Source: Streptomyces chartreusis | Lineage (GTDB): Bacteria; Actinomycetota; Actinomycetes; Streptomycetales; Streptomycetaceae | Reading direction: 5' to 3' | Length of the DNA stretch: 64,000 nucleotides | NCBI RefSeq assembly: GCF_008704715.1 | Contig: NZ_CP023689.1 | Coordinates: 3,472,001-3,536,000, forward strand | Shown: one piece after another, positions 8,549 to 17,899 of the stretch | Position numbering within the stretch: the stretch's first letter is position 1 | How the letters are laid out: each line of letters begins with the position of its first letter | The notes under the pieces: model-generated | Told to the model about the DNA's origin: nothing | The model's input: only the letters and a program-made list of their open reading frames with translations | Database searches by the model: none | Translations under genes and position numbers: made by a program

Positions 8549-9304
8549 TCAGCCTGTCCGGTCCTCCGCTGTGAGGTGTGCGGCGAAGAAGTCGTCGATG
8601 CGCCGCCAAGCGTCGACGGCGGACTCCGGGTGCGGCCTGATCCCGGCGACACGCATCAGCGGACGCAGGGCGCGCGGCCCGACCTCGGCGTCGTTGAGGA
8701 AGGAGTGCCCGGCCTCCGGGTACTCCTTGACGTCGTGGACGATGCCGAGCCGGTCGAGCGCAGCCTCCAGCCTGGGGGCGGCACCTGGAAGCGTACGGTC
8801 GCGGGCTCCGTAGCTCGCGACGACGGGGCAGGCGCCGTCGAGTGTCTTGTCGAGATCCTTGGGCGGACGGCCGTAGTTGACGGAGGCGGCGTCGAACTCG
8901 CCGTCGCTCAGGGCGAGGAGGGCGAAGGAACCGCCCATGCAGAAGCCGATGATGCCGATCCGCCCGGTGCAGTCGGGATCCTGGGCGAGGCGCATGCGGG
9001 CCGCCCCGATGTCGCGGAAGGCACGGCCCTGTCCGGACAGGGCCGCCCGGAAGGTCGGCACCAGGCAGCGCACGGCCCCGCCGTCGGTGAACAGGTCCGG
9101 CATCAGGACGAGGTACCCGGCGCTCGCCAGCCGGTCCGCCTGACGGTGCATCACATCATTGACGCCCAGCGCCTCGTGGACCACGACGACGCCGGGCCAG
9201 GGGCCCGGCCCGGCGGGCCGGGTGAGATGGCCGGTGAGCCGACGGGAGCCGCCGCGGGCGGCACTGAACCCGGTGAGGTCGACGGTGCTGGTCGTGACGG
9301 GCAT
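8549..9304 (-). CDS. Dienelactone hydrolase family protein
   Basis: A 251-residue alpha/beta hydrolase of the dienelactone hydrolase family. The nucleophile is a Cys in GFCMGG, with HEALG near the first turn, an Asp in YGARDRTLPG and a His in EAGHSF, i.e. the Cys-His-Asp triad typical of the family. ATG 9304 is preferred over 9316 because GGAGG lies five bases ahead of it. Reactions of such proteins range from dienelactone cleavage to generic esterase activity; the substrate is unknown. Confidence 0.88.
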   Translation of the reverse strand: MPVTTSTVDLTGFSAARGGSRRLTGHLTRPAGPGPWPGVVVVHEALGVNDVMHRQADRLASAGYLVLMPDLFTDGGAVRCLVPTFRAALSGQGRAFRDIGAARMRLAQDPDCTGRIGIIGFCMGGSFALLALSDGEFDAASVNYGRPPKDLDKTLDGACPVVASYGARDRTLPGAAPRLEAALDRLGIVHDVKEYPEAGHSFLNDAEVGPRALRPLMRVAGIRPHPESAVDAWRRIDDFFAAHLTAEDRTG

Positions 9305-9350
9305 GCGGTCCTCCACAGGAGAGGTGTGGACGGGACGGCCGTGGTGCAGC

Positions 9351-9992
9351 CTACGGCGCGATGAAGGGCCGGACGTTCTTGCGGAAGTCCTTGGGCCGCA
9401 CCTCGTTGTAGTACTTGTCCGCGTCCTCGCCGTCCGAGGTGAGCATGTACACCGGGCACTCGTCGGACCTGGCCTCCCCCTTGTGCCGGTACAACTCCTT
9501 GCCGGTGCGCGCCTCGACGACCTTCAGGAGGTACGAGGTGTTGTACGTGCGCACCTTGAACGGCTTGCCGCCGTCGCCCTCCATGTCGCACACCTTGCCG
9601 GTCGCGGTCGCCTTGGTGCGCTCGACGCAGACGACCAGCTCGGCCCGGGCCGGCTTGGCCGAGTAGCCGAGGAACCAGCCCTTGGGGTAGTCGCCGGCGG
9701 ACGGCTCCGACTGCGACCAGTCGTCACCGGACCTGCTCATGAGCATCGCCGGGTGCACGGTCTTCTTCTTACGGTCGTAGGCGGGCAGCCCCGAGAAACC
9801 GAGCCCCTCCGTGCACACCCGCTCCAGGTCCGCGGCGAACGCCGGTACGTCCGGGCCGTCCGCAGCCGAGCCCGTCGACGACGATCCGCCGGAATCCCCT
9901 CCCGTACCGGCGGTGAGCGACGAGCACCCGCACAGCGCCACGCCCAGAAGCCCGGCGGTGATCCATCTGACGCCACGCGGCGGTGAAGACAT
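9351..9992 (-). CDS. Secreted lipoprotein, function unknown
   Basis: A 213-residue protein with a lipoprotein signal: basic N-terminus, hydrophobic stretch ITAGLLGVAL, then lipobox-like CGCSS, followed by a Gly/Ser/Thr-rich spacer typical of Streptomyces lipoproteins. The mature part has four further Cys residues (CTEG, VVCVER, KVCDME, DECPVY) that could form two disulfides outside the membrane. I do not recognise the family with certainty. It is divergent from the large LuxR-type regulator, with 239 bases between the two starts. Confidence 0.8.
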   Translation of the reverse strand: MSSPPRGVRWITAGLLGVALCGCSSLTAGTGGDSGGSSSTGSAADGPDVPAFAADLERVCTEGLGFSGLPAYDRKKKTVHPAMLMSRSGDDWSQSEPSAGDYPKGWFLGYSAKPARAELVVCVERTKATATGKVCDMEGDGGKPFKVRTYNTSYLLKVVEARTGKELYRHKGEARSDECPVYMLTSDGEDADKYYNEVRPKDFRKNVRPFIAP

Positions 9993-10231
9993 GTCGGCAT
10001 CCCCCGATCGAAGAAAGAACAGCAGGCAGGGCATGTCCCCCGAGTCATGCCCTGTCCCCCGTGCCCTGCTGGAGGAAAGCGTGCCGCCCGCCGGCCACCG
10101 CGGACATCGGGGAAGAGCCCCCATGTAGTTGTGCGGCCCCTGTGACTCGTGGGTACTACGCTGTACGCGCTCGAAGGAGTATTCGACGGGGACCGGCGGG
10201 GACATCCCGGAAAAGGGCGCAGGGGGCCTGA

Positions 10232-13231
10232 GTGTCGTCGTTGTCGTCATCCGCACTGGTCGGCAGAGAACCGGAGCGGGGCCTTCTGACCGCGGCGGTC
10301 GCATCGGCGGGCGAGGGGCGGGGCTCGTCGGTCTTCGTGCTGGGCGAGCCGGGCATCGGCAAGTCACGCCTCGTCGAGGAGACCGCTGCCGCCGCCATGA
10401 GCTCCGGATTCCGGGTGCTGCGCGGGCGGGCCGCGTCCGCCGGCCGCGCGGTGCCGCTGCGGCCGCTCGCGGAGGCCGTGTTCTCCGGACTGCGCGGCGA
10501 AGGCGCACCCGGGGACGGGGACCTGGGCCCCTACGAACCGCTCCTGTCGCGGCTGTGCGGGCTGGCGCCGCAGGACGGTGCGCCGCTGGTGGGCTACGCA
10601 GAGGCGGTACTGCGACTCCTGGGGGCCCTCGGACGCTCCGGCGGCTGTGTCCTGGTGCTGGAGGACCTGCACGACGCGGACGCCGACACGCTCACCATCG
10701 TCGACTACCTCACGGACAACCTCCCCGGCCGGCGGGCCGTCCTGCTGGCCACCCTGCGCGGTGGGCCCGGTCCCGCGCTCGACCTCGCCGAGGCCGCCGC
10801 TTCCCGGCGTGCGGCGCGCACCGTGCGCCTCGCCGGGCTCGGCCCCGCGCACACCGCGGAACTGGCGGCCCGCTGTCTGGCCCACGACGACCCGGGCGAG
10901 GTGCCGGAAGCCGTACTGGACCGGCTGCACGCCGTCTCCGAAGGCGTCCCCTTCGTCGTGGAGGAGCTGCTGACCGCCATGGTCGACGGCGGCAGCCTCG
11001 TCCGGCGGCCGGGCGACGGCTGGACGGTGACCGGCTCACTGGACGCCGGTGTGCCCGCGACGGTCGCCGCCGCCGTCCTGCAGCGCGTGGACCACCTGGA
11101 ACCCGCCGGCGTCGCCCTTCTGGAAGCCGCTGCCGTTCTGGGCAGGCGCTTCCCCGTGGACATCGCCGCCCGCGTCGCCGGGATCGACCGGACGACGGCG
11201 CTCCGCCAGCTGCGGCAGGCGGCACACGCCCATCTGGTCACCGACGGCACGACCGCGGAGGAGCCCGGCTGGCACTCCTTCCGGCACGCCCTGACCGCCG
11301 ACGCCATCACCCACCGGCTGCTGCCCGCGGAGCGCGCGGCGCTCTGCCTCGCCGCCGCCGACGCCATCGAGTCCGCCGACGCGGCAGCTCATCGGCCGCG
11401 GGGTGCCGGGGAGCCCGAGGGTCTGATCGGCGGCGGCCCGGGCGACGACCTGTACCGCCTGGCCGCGGAGCTGTGCGTCACCGGCGGGCAGCGGGCACGG
11501 GCGGCCGTACTGCTCACCCGGGCGGGCCGGCAGGCGGTCCTGCGGGGCGCTCTGCTGACCGCGGTGGAACTCCTCGACCGGGGGCTGGAGCTGACCGCCG
11601 ACGCGGCGGACGCCCCGCCCGAGGCCGTGGCCGGGCTCCTGGAGGAACTGCTGGGTGCGCTCGTCCTCACGGGCGACGTCCGGCGCGTACCGGAGCTCGG
11701 CGACCGGCTGGACCGTGTGCTGGCCGTGTGGGGCGCGCCGCCCGCCCGCCGCGCCGCGGGTTTCCTGATCCGGGCCAGGGCCGCGGCCACCGCGCAGCAG
11801 TGGGAGGCGGGCCTGACCTCCGTACGGCGGGCACGGGAGCTGCTCGGAGCCGAGCCGGACCCGGCGTCCCGCGCCGCCCTGGACTCGGTCGCCGCGCACC
11901 TGGTGCTCAACTCGCAGCGCCCGGACCGGCTGGAGAGCGCCAGGGCCCTGGCCGAAGGGGCCGTGGCGACCGCGGAGGCGGTGGGGCTGCCGGAGGTGAG
12001 CTGCAAGGCGCTGAACATGCTGGGGTACTGCCTGCGGCCCCTGGACCTGGCCGAGACGGAGAGGGTCTTCGAACGCCTGGTGGCCACGGCCGACGCCCAT
12101 GCGCTGCCGGTCTGGCGGATACGCGGCCTGCTGGAGCTCGGCGTACTGGACCGGATCCGGATCACCGGGACGGATCGGCTGCTGGCCGCGCGGAGGGCGG
12201 CCGAGGAGACCGGTGCCGTCCTCATGACGGCCTGGGCCGACATGCATCTGGCGCAGGCCCATGTGCTGCGCGACGAGCAGGACCGGGCCCTGGAGGCCGC
12301 CGGGCGGCTGCGGACGACGGCCCGCAGACTGCGGCTGGGGGAGGTGCAGCTGATCGGCGTCGGAGTGGACGCCATCATCGCCGCCTCCCGAGGCGAGCGG
12401 GAGAAGCTCCAGGCCGCGCTGCAAGCCATGGAGAGCGCGCTGGCCGGGCGGAGCGCCGGAGCGCTCTGGGGCTACGCCGACACCTCGGTGTGGGGCTGGG
12501 CCCAGGGCATCTGCTCCCTGCTGCGGGAGGAGCCCGACCGTGCGCTGGCCGAGTTCACGGAGGCGGACCGGGCCATGCGCGCGCTGCCCAGCACCCGCGG
12601 GGTCACCGGATTCCTGGGCCCGTACCTGCTCCTGCGCACCGTGCGGGGCGCGGCCGGCTGGGCGGAGCTGGACGGAGCCGTCGCGGACCGGCTCAGCCAG
12701 GTCCACTGGGACCGGCCCTTCGCGGGCTGGTCCCGGGCCGTGCTGCTGGGCCGCGAAGGCCGGGCCGGAGAGGCCGCCAAGGCGGCCGAGGAGGCGCTGG
12801 CCGGGACCGAGGCCATCCCCCTGGCCCGTCACCTGTGTCTGCGCCTGGGCGCCTCCGCGGCGCTCGCCGACGGCTGGGGGCACCCCGTCGAGTGGCTGTC
12901 CGCCGCCGAGCAGTTCTTCCACGACCGGGGCACGACACGGGTGGCGGCGGCCTGCCGCGCCCTGCTGCGGGAGGCGGGCTCGCCCGTTTCCCGCCGCCGC
13001 CGGGGTCACGACACGATTCCGCAGGAGCTGCGGCGGGCGGGGGTGACCGCGCGGGAGTACGAGGTGCTGCGCCTGCTCGGCCGGGGCCTCGGCAACCAGG
13101 AGATCGCCGAGCACCTCTTCCTCTCGCCACGGACCGTCGAGAAGCACCTCGCGAGTCTCAGGAACCGCACGGACCGCAGCGGCCGGGCCGCCCTGATCGC
13201 CCTGGCCCGCCGGTACTCCGACGGGCAGTGA
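10232..13231 (+). CDS. LuxR-family transcriptional regulator with AAA ATPase domain (LAL type)
   Basis: A 999-residue LAL regulator. The N-terminal ATPase has Walker A GEPGIGKS (38-45) and a Walker B-like CVLVLEDLHDAD. The middle is a long helical TPR-like region. The C-terminus has a LuxR-type helix-turn-helix (REYEVLRLLGRGLGNQEIAE, then FLSPRTVEKHLASLRNR). The GTG start follows GCAGGGGG. LAL proteins usually activate pathway-specific clusters, but no biosynthetic cluster is adjacent here. The nearest divergent gene encodes a lipoprotein, so its targets are unknown. Confidence 0.93.
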   Translation: MSSLSSSALVGREPERGLLTAAVASAGEGRGSSVFVLGEPGIGKSRLVEETAAAAMSSGFRVLRGRAASAGRAVPLRPLAEAVFSGLRGEGAPGDGDLGPYEPLLSRLCGLAPQDGAPLVGYAEAVLRLLGALGRSGGCVLVLEDLHDADADTLTIVDYLTDNLPGRRAVLLATLRGGPGPALDLAEAAASRRAARTVRLAGLGPAHTAELAARCLAHDDPGEVPEAVLDRLHAVSEGVPFVVEELLTAMVDGGSLVRRPGDGWTVTGSLDAGVPATVAAAVLQRVDHLEPAGVALLEAAAVLGRRFPVDIAARVAGIDRTTALRQLRQAAHAHLVTDGTTAEEPGWHSFRHALTADAITHRLLPAERAALCLAAADAIESADAAAHRPRGAGEPEGLIGGGPGDDLYRLAAELCVTGGQRARAAVLLTRAGRQAVLRGALLTAVELLDRGLELTADAADAPPEAVAGLLEELLGALVLTGDVRRVPELGDRLDRVLAVWGAPPARRAAGFLIRARAAATAQQWEAGLTSVRRARELLGAEPDPASRAALDSVAAHLVLNSQRPDRLESARALAEGAVATAEAVGLPEVSCKALNMLGYCLRPLDLAETERVFERLVATADAHALPVWRIRGLLELGVLDRIRITGTDRLLAARRAAEETGAVLMTAWADMHLAQAHVLRDEQDRALEAAGRLRTTARRLRLGEVQLIGVGVDAIIAASRGEREKLQAALQAMESALAGRSAGALWGYADTSVWGWAQGICSLLREEPDRALAEFTEADRAMRALPSTRGVTGFLGPYLLLRTVRGAAGWAELDGAVADRLSQVHWDRPFAGWSRAVLLGREGRAGEAAKAAEEALAGTEAIPLARHLCLRLGASAALADGWGHPVEWLSAAEQFFHDRGTTRVAAACRALLREAGSPVSRRRRGHDTIPQELRRAGVTAREYEVLRLLGRGLGNQEIAEHLFLSPRTVEKHLASLRNRTDRSGRAALIALARRYSDGQ

Positions 13232-13385
13232 CCCCGCCCTTCTCGGATCGTTCCCGACTCCGACGCCGTGACCTGCGCGTTCGACGCCAGGAACGATCGC
13301 TGCCGGGCCGGCGTCTCAGCTAACGCCCACGCACGCGTGCCACACTGCCAGATTCCGTCCGACCCCAAGGGAGCCCAAGCCTTAC

Positions 13386-14108
13386 ATGGACAGCACCGCA
13401 TCCGCCTCGCTCGCCTCCCTCTGGGACGAGGTCTCCGGTACCCAGCCCGACCCGGATCTGTGGGTGGTGATCGCCACACTGGTCGTCGCGCTCGTCGTGG
13501 TCGTCCCGCACGGCCTGTGGCGCCTCTCGCGCAACGCCATCACCATCGCCCACGAGGGCGGCCACGGCCTGGTCGCGCTGCTGACCGGCCGGACGCTGAC
13601 CGGCATACGCCTGCACTCCGACACCAGCGGCCTCACGGTCAGCCGGGGCAAGCCGCACGGCATCGGCATGATCCTCACCGCGGCAGCGGGCTACACGGCT
13701 CCCCCGCTGCTGGGCCTGGGCGGTGCCGCGCTGCTGGCCACCGGCCGGATCACCCTGCTGCTGTGGCTGGCGACGGCCCTGCTGGTGGCGATGCTGGTGA
13801 TGATCCGCAACGCGTACGGCGCCCTGACGGTGTTCCTCACGGGCGGCACGTTCGTGGTGGTCTCGTGGCTCGCGGGACCCCAGGTCCAGGCGGCGTTCGC
13901 GTACACCGTGGTCTGGTTCCTCCTCGTGGGCGGAGTGCGGCCGGCCTTCGAACTGCAGGCGAAGAGGTCGCGGGGCGGCGCGGGCGACTCGGACGCGGAC
14001 CAGCTGTCCCGGCTGACGCATGTGCCGGCGGGCTTGTGGCTGTTCCTGTTCCACGCGGTGTCGCTGTGCTCGCTGATAGGCGGGGGCAGGTGGTTGCTGG
14101 AGCTGTGA
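13386..14108 (+). CDS. M50-type (site-2-protease-like) membrane metallopeptidase
   Basis: A 240-residue polytopic membrane protein with HEGGH (residues 56-60), an HExxH-type zinc motif near the end of a hydrophobic segment, as in M50 intramembrane proteases, and about five further hydrophobic segments. A loop near residues 190-205 is charged (KRSRGGAGDSDADQLSRL). There is no PDZ domain. Start ATG 13386. It lies downstream of the LAL regulator with 154 bases between and is followed by an intergenic repeat. The substrate is unknown; a role in regulated intramembrane proteolysis is only suggested by the family. Confidence 0.8.
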   Translation: MDSTASASLASLWDEVSGTQPDPDLWVVIATLVVALVVVVPHGLWRLSRNAITIAHEGGHGLVALLTGRTLTGIRLHSDTSGLTVSRGKPHGIGMILTAAAGYTAPPLLGLGGAALLATGRITLLLWLATALLVAMLVMIRNAYGALTVFLTGGTFVVVSWLAGPQVQAAFAYTVVWFLLVGGVRPAFELQAKRSRGGAGDSDADQLSRLTHVPAGLWLFLFHAVSLCSLIGGGRWLLEL

Positions 14109-14134
14109 CGCGCCCCGAAGGGGCAGCGTCTCCA

Positions 14135-14187
14135 GGGGCGCGGGACCTGTATCGATGTGCGGCTCCGCCGCGTGCGCGCGACCAGCC
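14135..14187. repeat. Long variant of the intergenic repeat (copy 2)
   Basis: Begins GGGGCGCGGGACCTG and ends CGCGACCAGCC like copies 1 and 3, but carries an inserted segment with a small GCGGCTCCGCCGC hairpin. A short GCCCC-GAA-GGGGC hairpin at 14112-14124 precedes it, mirroring the hairpin start of the other copies. It fills the gap between the M50 gene and aroA. Confidence 0.55.
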
Positions 14188-14221
14188 CCAACGGTGCCGC
14201 ACCCGAACCACACGCTCCTTA

Positions 14222-14227
14222 TAAAGT
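14222..14227 (+). promoter_or_regulatory. Probable -10 element for leaderless aroA
   Basis: TATAAAGT lies so that TAAAGT (14222-14227) ends six bases before the aroA ATG, placing the transcription start at or next to the start codon. There is no Shine-Dalgarno sequence. No convincing -35 is visible. Confidence 0.45.
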
Positions 14228-14233
14228 GAACCC

Positions 14234-15553
14234 ATGGCCCAAAACCCCGCCGCACACACCGCCCTCTGGCCCGCCCCGCACGCGAGCGGACCCGTCGACG
14301 CGACGGTCCACGTGCCGGGGTCCAAGTCGGTCACCAACCGCGCCCTCGTCCTCGCCGCCCTGGCGAGCGAGCCCGGCTGGCTGCGCCGCCCGCTGCGTTC
14401 CCGCGACACCCTGCTGATGGCCGGTGCCCTGCGCACCATGGGCGTCGGCATCGAGGAGGGCGTCGGCCCCGAGGGCACCGGCGAGGCCTGGCGGGTGCTC
14501 CCCGCGGGCCTGCGCGGCCCGGCCACGGTCGACGTCGGCAACGCCGGCACGGTCATGCGCTTCCTGCCGCCGGTCGCCGCGCTGGCCGACGGCCCCGTCC
14601 GCTTCGACGGCGACCCCAGGTCGTACGAGCGTCCCCTGCACGGAGTGATCGACGCCCTGCGCGCCCTCGGTGCCCGGATCGACGACGACGGCCGGGGCGC
14701 GCTGCCGCTCACCGTCCACGGCGGGGGCGCCCTGGAGGGCGGCACGGTGGAGATCGACGCCTCGTCGTCGTCCCAGTTCGTGTCGGCCCTGCTGCTGTCG
14801 GGCCCGCGTTTCAACCAGGGCGTCGAGGTCCGGCACATCGGCTCCTCGCTGCCGTCCATGCCGCACATCCGGATGACCGTCGACATGCTGCGGGCCGTCG
14901 GCGCCCAGGTCGACACCCCGGAGTCGGGCGGCGAGCCCAACGTCTGGCGGGTCACGCCGGGCGCCCTGCTCGGCCGCGACCTGACCATCGAGCCGGACCT
15001 GTCCAACGCCCAGCCGTTCCTGGCCGCCGCGCTGGTGACCGGCGGCAAGGTCCTCGTACCGGACTGGCCGGCCCGCACCACGCAGCCCGGTGACCGACTG
15101 CGCGAGATCTTCACCGAGATGGGCGGTTCCTGCGAACTCACCGAGTACGGGCTCGTGTTCACCGGTTCGGGTGCGATTCACGGCATCGACGTGGACCTGA
15201 GCGAGGTCGGCGAACTCACGCCGGGCATCGCGGCCGTGGCGGCCCTCGCGGACTCCCCCTCCACCCTGCGCGGTGTCGCGCACCTGCGGCTGCACGAGAC
15301 GGACCGCCTGGCCGCGCTCACCAAGGAGATCAACGAACTCGGCGGTGACGTGACCGAGACCGCCGACGGCCTGCACATCAGCCCGCGCCGGCTGCACGGC
15401 GGCGTCTTCCACACCTACGAGGACCACCGCATGGCGACCGCCGGCGCGATCATCGGCCTCGCGGTCGAGGGAGTACGGATCGAGAACGTCGCGACGACGG
15501 CGAAGACCCTGCCGGACTTCCCCGAGCTGTGGACCGGGATGCTCGGGGCGTAG
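14234..15553 (+). CDS. aroA: 3-phosphoshikimate 1-carboxyvinyltransferase (EPSP synthase)
   Basis: Transfers the enolpyruvyl group of PEP to shikimate-3-phosphate in aromatic amino-acid synthesis. The 439-residue protein has the substrate motifs [17 protein letters not shown] (28-44), [12 protein letters not shown] (102-113), [15 protein letters not shown], and the C-terminal HETDR and EDHRMA. At the position of E. coli Pro101 this protein has Phe110 (see findings). Start ATG 14234 with no Shine-Dalgarno, consistent with a leaderless message. It is followed after ten bases by rsgA, so the two are probably cotranscribed. Confidence 0.97.
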   Translation: MAQNPAAHTALWPAPHASGPVDATVHVPGSKSVTNRALVLAALASEPGWLRRPLRSRDTLLMAGALRTMGVGIEEGVGPEGTGEAWRVLPAGLRGPATVDVGNAGTVMRFLPPVAALADGPVRFDGDPRSYERPLHGVIDALRALGARIDDDGRGALPLTVHGGGALEGGTVEIDASSSSQFVSALLLSGPRFNQGVEVRHIGSSLPSMPHIRMTVDMLRAVGAQVDTPESGGEPNVWRVTPGALLGRDLTIEPDLSNAQPFLAAALVTGGKVLVPDWPARTTQPGDRLREIFTEMGGSCELTEYGLVFTGSGAIHGIDVDLSEVGELTPGIAAVAALADSPSTLRGVAHLRLHETDRLAALTKEINELGGDVTETADGLHISPRRLHGGVFHTYEDHRMATAGAIIGLAVEGVRIENVATTAKTLPDFPELWTGMLGA

Positions 15554-15563
15554 GGACACCGCC

Positions 15564-16574
15564 ATGCGCCGCTACGGCAAGCACACCGACGAGGACGACA
15601 TCCGCACCCGCCCCGGCCGCCGGAACACCCGGCCCCGGACGAACATCCGCCCCAAGCACGAGGACGCCGCCGAGGGCATGGTCCTGACCGTCGACCGGGG
15701 CAGGCTCACCTGCCTGGTCGACGACCGCGTCGTGATGGCGATGAAGGCCCGCGAACTCGGCCGCAAGGCCGCGGTCGTCGGGGACCGGGTGGCCCTCGTC
15801 GGCGACCTGTCCGGCAAGAAGGACACCCTCGCGCGCATCGTGCGGATCGAGGAGCGCGATTCGGTGCTCCGCCGCACCGCCGACGACGACGATCCGTTCG
15901 AGCGGGTGGTGGTCGCCAACGCCGACCAACTCGCCATCGTCACCGCCCTCGCCGACCCCGAGCCGCGGCCCCGGCTGATCGACCGCTGTCTGGTCGCGGC
16001 GTTCGACGGAGGGCTCGAACCGCTGCTGGTGCTGACCAAGTCGGACCTCGCGCCACCGGACGAAATCCTGGAGCTGTACGGGGCGTTGGACATCCCCTAC
16101 GTCGTCACGAGCCGCGTGGAACTGGAGACCGGGGACGCCGCGGACCGGGTGCGCGAGCAACTGGACGGCCGTGTCACGGCGTTCGTCGGGCACTCGGGCG
16201 TGGGCAAGACGACCCTGGTGAACGCCCTGGTGCCGCAGGACCGCCGGCGTTCGACGGGGCATGTGAACGCGGTGACGGGACGCGGCCGGCACACGACGAC
16301 GTCGGCGCTGGCGCTGCCGTTGCCGGAGATGGAGGGCTGGGTGATCGACACCCCCGGGGTGCGGTCGTTCGGCCTGGCGCACATCGATCCCTCGCGTGTG
16401 ATCCACGCGTTCCCCGACCTGGAATCGGGAACCGAGGGCTGTCCGCGTGCGTGCAGTCATGACGAACCGGACTGCGCGCTGGACGACTGGGTCGCACAGG
16501 GTCACGCCGACCCCGCGCGGCTCTACTCGCTGCGACGGTTGCTGGCCACGCGTGAACGCAAGGAAGGCGACTGA
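15564..16574 (+). CDS. rsgA: Ribosome small-subunit GTPase RsgA
   Basis: A 336-residue circularly permuted GTPase that acts in 30S subunit maturation. The order G4-G1-G3 is diagnostic: TKSD (158-161), GHSGVGKT (209-216), DTPG (262-265). An N-terminal OB-fold region precedes the GTPase, and a zinc finger follows (C293, C297, H299, C304). It starts ten bases after aroA with GGGACACC before the ATG. Identification is firm although the N-terminus is Arg-rich and longer than in E. coli. Confidence 0.93.
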   Translation: MRRYGKHTDEDDIRTRPGRRNTRPRTNIRPKHEDAAEGMVLTVDRGRLTCLVDDRVVMAMKARELGRKAAVVGDRVALVGDLSGKKDTLARIVRIEERDSVLRRTADDDDPFERVVVANADQLAIVTALADPEPRPRLIDRCLVAAFDGGLEPLLVLTKSDLAPPDEILELYGALDIPYVVTSRVELETGDAADRVREQLDGRVTAFVGHSGVGKTTLVNALVPQDRRRSTGHVNAVTGRGRHTTTSALALPLPEMEGWVIDTPGVRSFGLAHIDPSRVIHAFPDLESGTEGCPRACSHDEPDCALDDWVAQGHADPARLYSLRRLLATRERKEGD

Positions 16575-16696
16575 GGAAGGCGGTTGACCTTCGCGTTGTT
16601 TGTCTTGCTGTGAGTCCGGTAAGGGCATAATCGCACCGAGCCGGATCCAAGCCTGACGAAGCGGTCACAGAACGTGGGGATACGGGAGGACAGCAC

Positions 16697-17020
16697 ATGG
16701 CGTGGCTGCTGGTCATCGTGGCGGGGCTGCTCGAAACCGGCTTCGCCGTCTGTCTGAAACTGTCGCACGGGTTCACCCGGCTCTGGCCGACCGTCGCCTT
16801 CTGCATCTTCGCCCTCGGCAGCTTCGGGTTGCTGACGATCTCGCTGCGGAAGCTCGACGTGGGGCCCGCGTACGCGGTGTGGACGGGGATCGGCGCGGCG
16901 GGCACGGCGATCTACGGGATGGTCTTCCTCGGGGATCTGGTGTCGACGTTGAAGATCCTGTCGATCACGCTGGTGATCGTGGGCGTCATCGGCCTCCAGC
17001 TGTCCGGATCGGCGCGCTGA
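16697..17020 (+). CDS. Small multidrug resistance (SMR) family transporter
   Basis: A 107-residue, four-helix membrane protein. The conserved membrane Glu is in GLLETGFAVCLKLSHGFTR (E13). The pattern LKxSxGFTRLWP and the later GPAYAVWTGIGAAGTAIYG resemble SugE/Gdx-type members, which export guanidinium or quaternary ammonium ions as dual-topology dimers. AGGACAGC precedes the ATG. The leader carries an inverted repeat TCCGG...CCGGA (16615-16645), but I could not match it to a guanidine riboswitch. It is convergent with a TetR-family gene that might control it. Confidence 0.88.
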   Translation: MAWLLVIVAGLLETGFAVCLKLSHGFTRLWPTVAFCIFALGSFGLLTISLRKLDVGPAYAVWTGIGAAGTAIYGMVFLGDLVSTLKILSITLVIVGVIGLQLSGSAR

Positions 17021-17042
17021 GACCCGTACCGGCCACGCCGGT

Positions 17043-17651
17043 TCAGCCCGGCAACTGCCGGTACAGCGCGCTGCGTACGAGGTCGGAGACGCCTCCTTCG
17101 CCGGGCGGGGCGGCGACACAGGACAGGGCCAGCCGCACGACGAGTTCGCAGGAGCGGGCGAGCTCGGCGGTGTCGGGCTTGGCGGCGCCGGGCCCGGTCA
17201 GGACGACCACGGCGCGGTCGCGCACGATGGCCACGAAGTCGCCGGGTGACGGCAGGGGGCCGTCGGCGCGGCGCTGCGCCGGTACCGCCGAGGAGGACGG
17301 GACGGCGGACAGGGTCGGCGAGGGCAGGCGATCGCTCCAGCAGCCGGTGAGCATGGCCCGCACCAGGGCGTTGTCCCGGGCGAGGCCGGCGGTCCACTCC
17401 GCGGCGGCGGTGAGGCGGTCGCGGGCGTCGCTCGGGGTGGCGAGGGCGCGGTCGACGCCGGCGAGGTAGCCGTCGGCCTCCCTGCGCACCAGCGCCCGCG
17501 CGAGCCCTTCCTTGCTGCCGAACTCGTTGTAGAGCGTCTGCCGGGACACTCCGGCCGCCGCGGCCACGTCCACCATCCGCACGGCGGACCACGGCCGGCG
17601 CGCCAGCGCCGTGTATGCGGCGTCCAGCAGGGATTCCCGCGCTGCAGGCAT
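17043..17651 (-). CDS. TetR-family transcriptional regulator
   Basis: About 202 residues. The N-terminal helix-turn-helix is MVDVAAAAGVSRQTLYNEFG preceded by the usual ARESLLDAAYTAL helix; the C-terminal ligand domain has no recognisable specificity. Two consecutive ATG codons (17654, 17651) follow GGGAGG; the second has better spacing. Longer frames up to 17828 lack coding character. It is convergent with the SMR transporter and divergent from hisN, so either could be its target. Confidence 0.88.
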   Translation of the reverse strand: MPAARESLLDAAYTALARRPWSAVRMVDVAAAAGVSRQTLYNEFGSKEGLARALVRREADGYLAGVDRALATPSDARDRLTAAAEWTAGLARDNALVRAMLTGCWSDRLPSPTLSAVPSSSAVPAQRRADGPLPSPGDFVAIVRDRAVVVLTGPGAAKPDTAELARSCELVVRLALSCVAAPPGEGGVSDLVRSALYRQLPG

Positions 17652-17899
17652 CATCGCCTCCCGGAGACGAGCGGCTCTGCGCCCAGATTTGACGCGCACA
17701 GCGTCACTGTCAAGGGTTCGCGAAGGCGTGCGGGGGCGCCATTCGTCCGGGGCGCGCGGGTGTTCGAGGCCCGAGCGGGCGGTCGCGGGGCGCGCGCACC
17801 GATCGTATGCACGTCGGCACCCCGCCAACCGTGGGCAACCCGCCCGAGGGCCCCCGGCCTAGTAGCCCCAGCCCGACCACGGCAGATAGCGTTCGTCCC

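Noticed and set aside
16575..16696. Possible guanidine riboswitch before the SMR transporter
   Set aside because: The leader has only a simple TCCGG/CCGGA inverted repeat and no match I could make to the guanidine-I, -II or -III consensus.
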